DNA of 64,000 nucleotides from the NCBI GenBank assembly GCA_018398815.1, contig CM031607.1:81043439-81107438 (forward strand), read 5' to 3'. This DNA comes from Conus ventricosus. Lineage: Eukaryota; Mollusca; Gastropoda; Neogastropoda; Conidae. Below are positions 63,401-64,000 of the stretch, one piece after another (position 1 is the first letter of the stretch; every line of letters begins with the position of its first letter). Both the position numbers and the translations under genes were made by a program. Below the pieces are notes generated by a model. It made no database searches. It worked only from the letters and a program-made list of their open reading frames with translations, and was not told where the DNA came from.

Positions 63401-64000
63401 ATACGGAAAAGAGACCTGAACACAGGGAACGGAAAGGGGAAAGAGACCACCTGAACACACGGAAACGGAAAGGGAAAAAGAGACCACTGAACACCAGGAA
63501 ACGGAAACGGAAAGAGACACTAAACACAAGCAAACGCCGAAAGAGACGTGAACACAGGGAAACGGAAGGGAAAAGAGACACTGAACACATGGGAAACGGA
63601 AAGAGACACTGAACACAAGCAAACGGAAAGAGACACTGAACACAGGGAAACGGAAAGGGAAAAGAGACACTGAACAAGGGAAAGGGGAAAGAGACACTGA
63701 AACAGGGAAACGGAAAGAGACCTGAAAACACAGGGAAAGTGGGAAAGGAGGACACTGAAACCAGGAAAAAGGAAAAGACACTGAAACACAGGGAAACGGA
63801 AAGAGACACTGAACAAAGGGAAACGGAAGGGAAAGAGACATGAACACGGGAAAGGGAGAAAGAGACACTGAACAACAGGGAAACGGAAAGAGACATGAAA
63901 ACACAGGAAAAGGAAAGAGAAACTGAAACACAGGGGAAACGGAAAGAGGACACTGAACACAAGGAAACGGAAGAAAGAGACACTGAACACAAGGAACAAC
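45491..64000 (+). repeat. Minisatellite array, 27/33-bp unit, running off the window end
   Basis: The unit is ACACTGAACACAGG followed by GAAACGGAAAGAG (27 bp); a 33-bp form has six extra bases (GGGAAA) before the final GAG. Roughly 600-700 units fill 18.5 kb with no other insertion than a few C or G runs. The plus strand is mainly A and G. Because 27 and 33 are multiples of three and no minus-strand frame of the consensus has a stop, minus frames of up to 910 codons arise (for example 55144-57876). Variant units (ACATAGG, ACAGAGAAACGGAAACGG, GGAAGCGGAAACAG, GAAGACAGGGAAATGG) recur in a fixed order, giving a higher-order repeat. Confidence 0.97.

Noticed and set aside
45237..64000. Minus-strand ORFs of 200-910 codons (for example 52333-54915 and 55144-57876), rich in Phe, Pro, Ser, Val and Cys
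   Set aside because: They follow from a 27/33-bp repeat without minus-strand stops. The reading frame changes at indels, all three frames are equally open, and there is no start, domain or codon pattern of a gene.
45491..64000. CRISPR-like array
   Set aside because: There are no unique spacers; neighbouring units are variants of the same sequence, and the context is eukaryotic.

Overview
The window is eukaryotic, repeat-dominated DNA, most likely from a mollusc and probably a marine gastropod. The grounds are long CA, GA, CT and CTGT microsatellites, two tRNA-headed SINEs of a kind I associate with mollusc genomes (from memory, not searched), and several transposon classes together. I found no intact single-copy protein gene. 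Repeat copies differ from each other largely by scattered one-base insertions and deletions, so either the copies are old or the assembly is an imperfectly polished long-read one. Every frameshift call below carries that caveat.

Layout. 1-1345: a trinucleotide microsatellite and the 3' end of a non-LTR retrotransposon (minus strand). 1346-14710: two nested LTR retrotransposons. The inner one (1396-9343) is a Ty3/gypsy element whose integrase lies before its reverse transcriptase, the gene order known for Gmr1-like elements. It sits near the start of the 5' LTR of an outer element that keeps a gag but has no pol that I can see. 14868-21068: a tandem duplication of about 3.1 kb, each copy carrying the same broken non-LTR reverse transcriptase. 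21069-28900: microsatellites, homopolymer runs, a 53-codon ORF with a two-unit acidic repeat (21841-22002), a CpG-rich promoter-like patch (23260-23470) and a degenerate repeat (24690-25590).

29036-33716: a terminal-inverted-repeat DNA transposon of Academ type, with a broken gene encoding an XPG/FEN1-like nuclease and a C-terminal eight-cysteine finger. 33739-35099: a solo LTR of the same family as the inner gypsy element, with a perfect 5-bp target duplication. 36995-39180: a roughly 48-bp minisatellite interrupted by a SINE and by an 81-bp insert with a 7-bp target duplication. 39299-45490: microsatellites, a second SINE-like retroposon with a poly(A) tail, small tandem repeats and a 133-base poly-C run. 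45491-64000: one minisatellite array with a 27/33-bp unit that continues past the window edge and carries a higher-order period of about 1.9-2.1 kb.

Functionally the window is a stack of mobile elements and satellites. The relations that can be read are insertion order: gypsy A entered LTR B, one A-family LTR landed beside the Academ element, and two insertions entered the 48-bp minisatellite. The very long reading frames in the last 18 kb are a by-product of a repeat unit divisible by three with no stop codon in any minus-strand frame; they are not genes.
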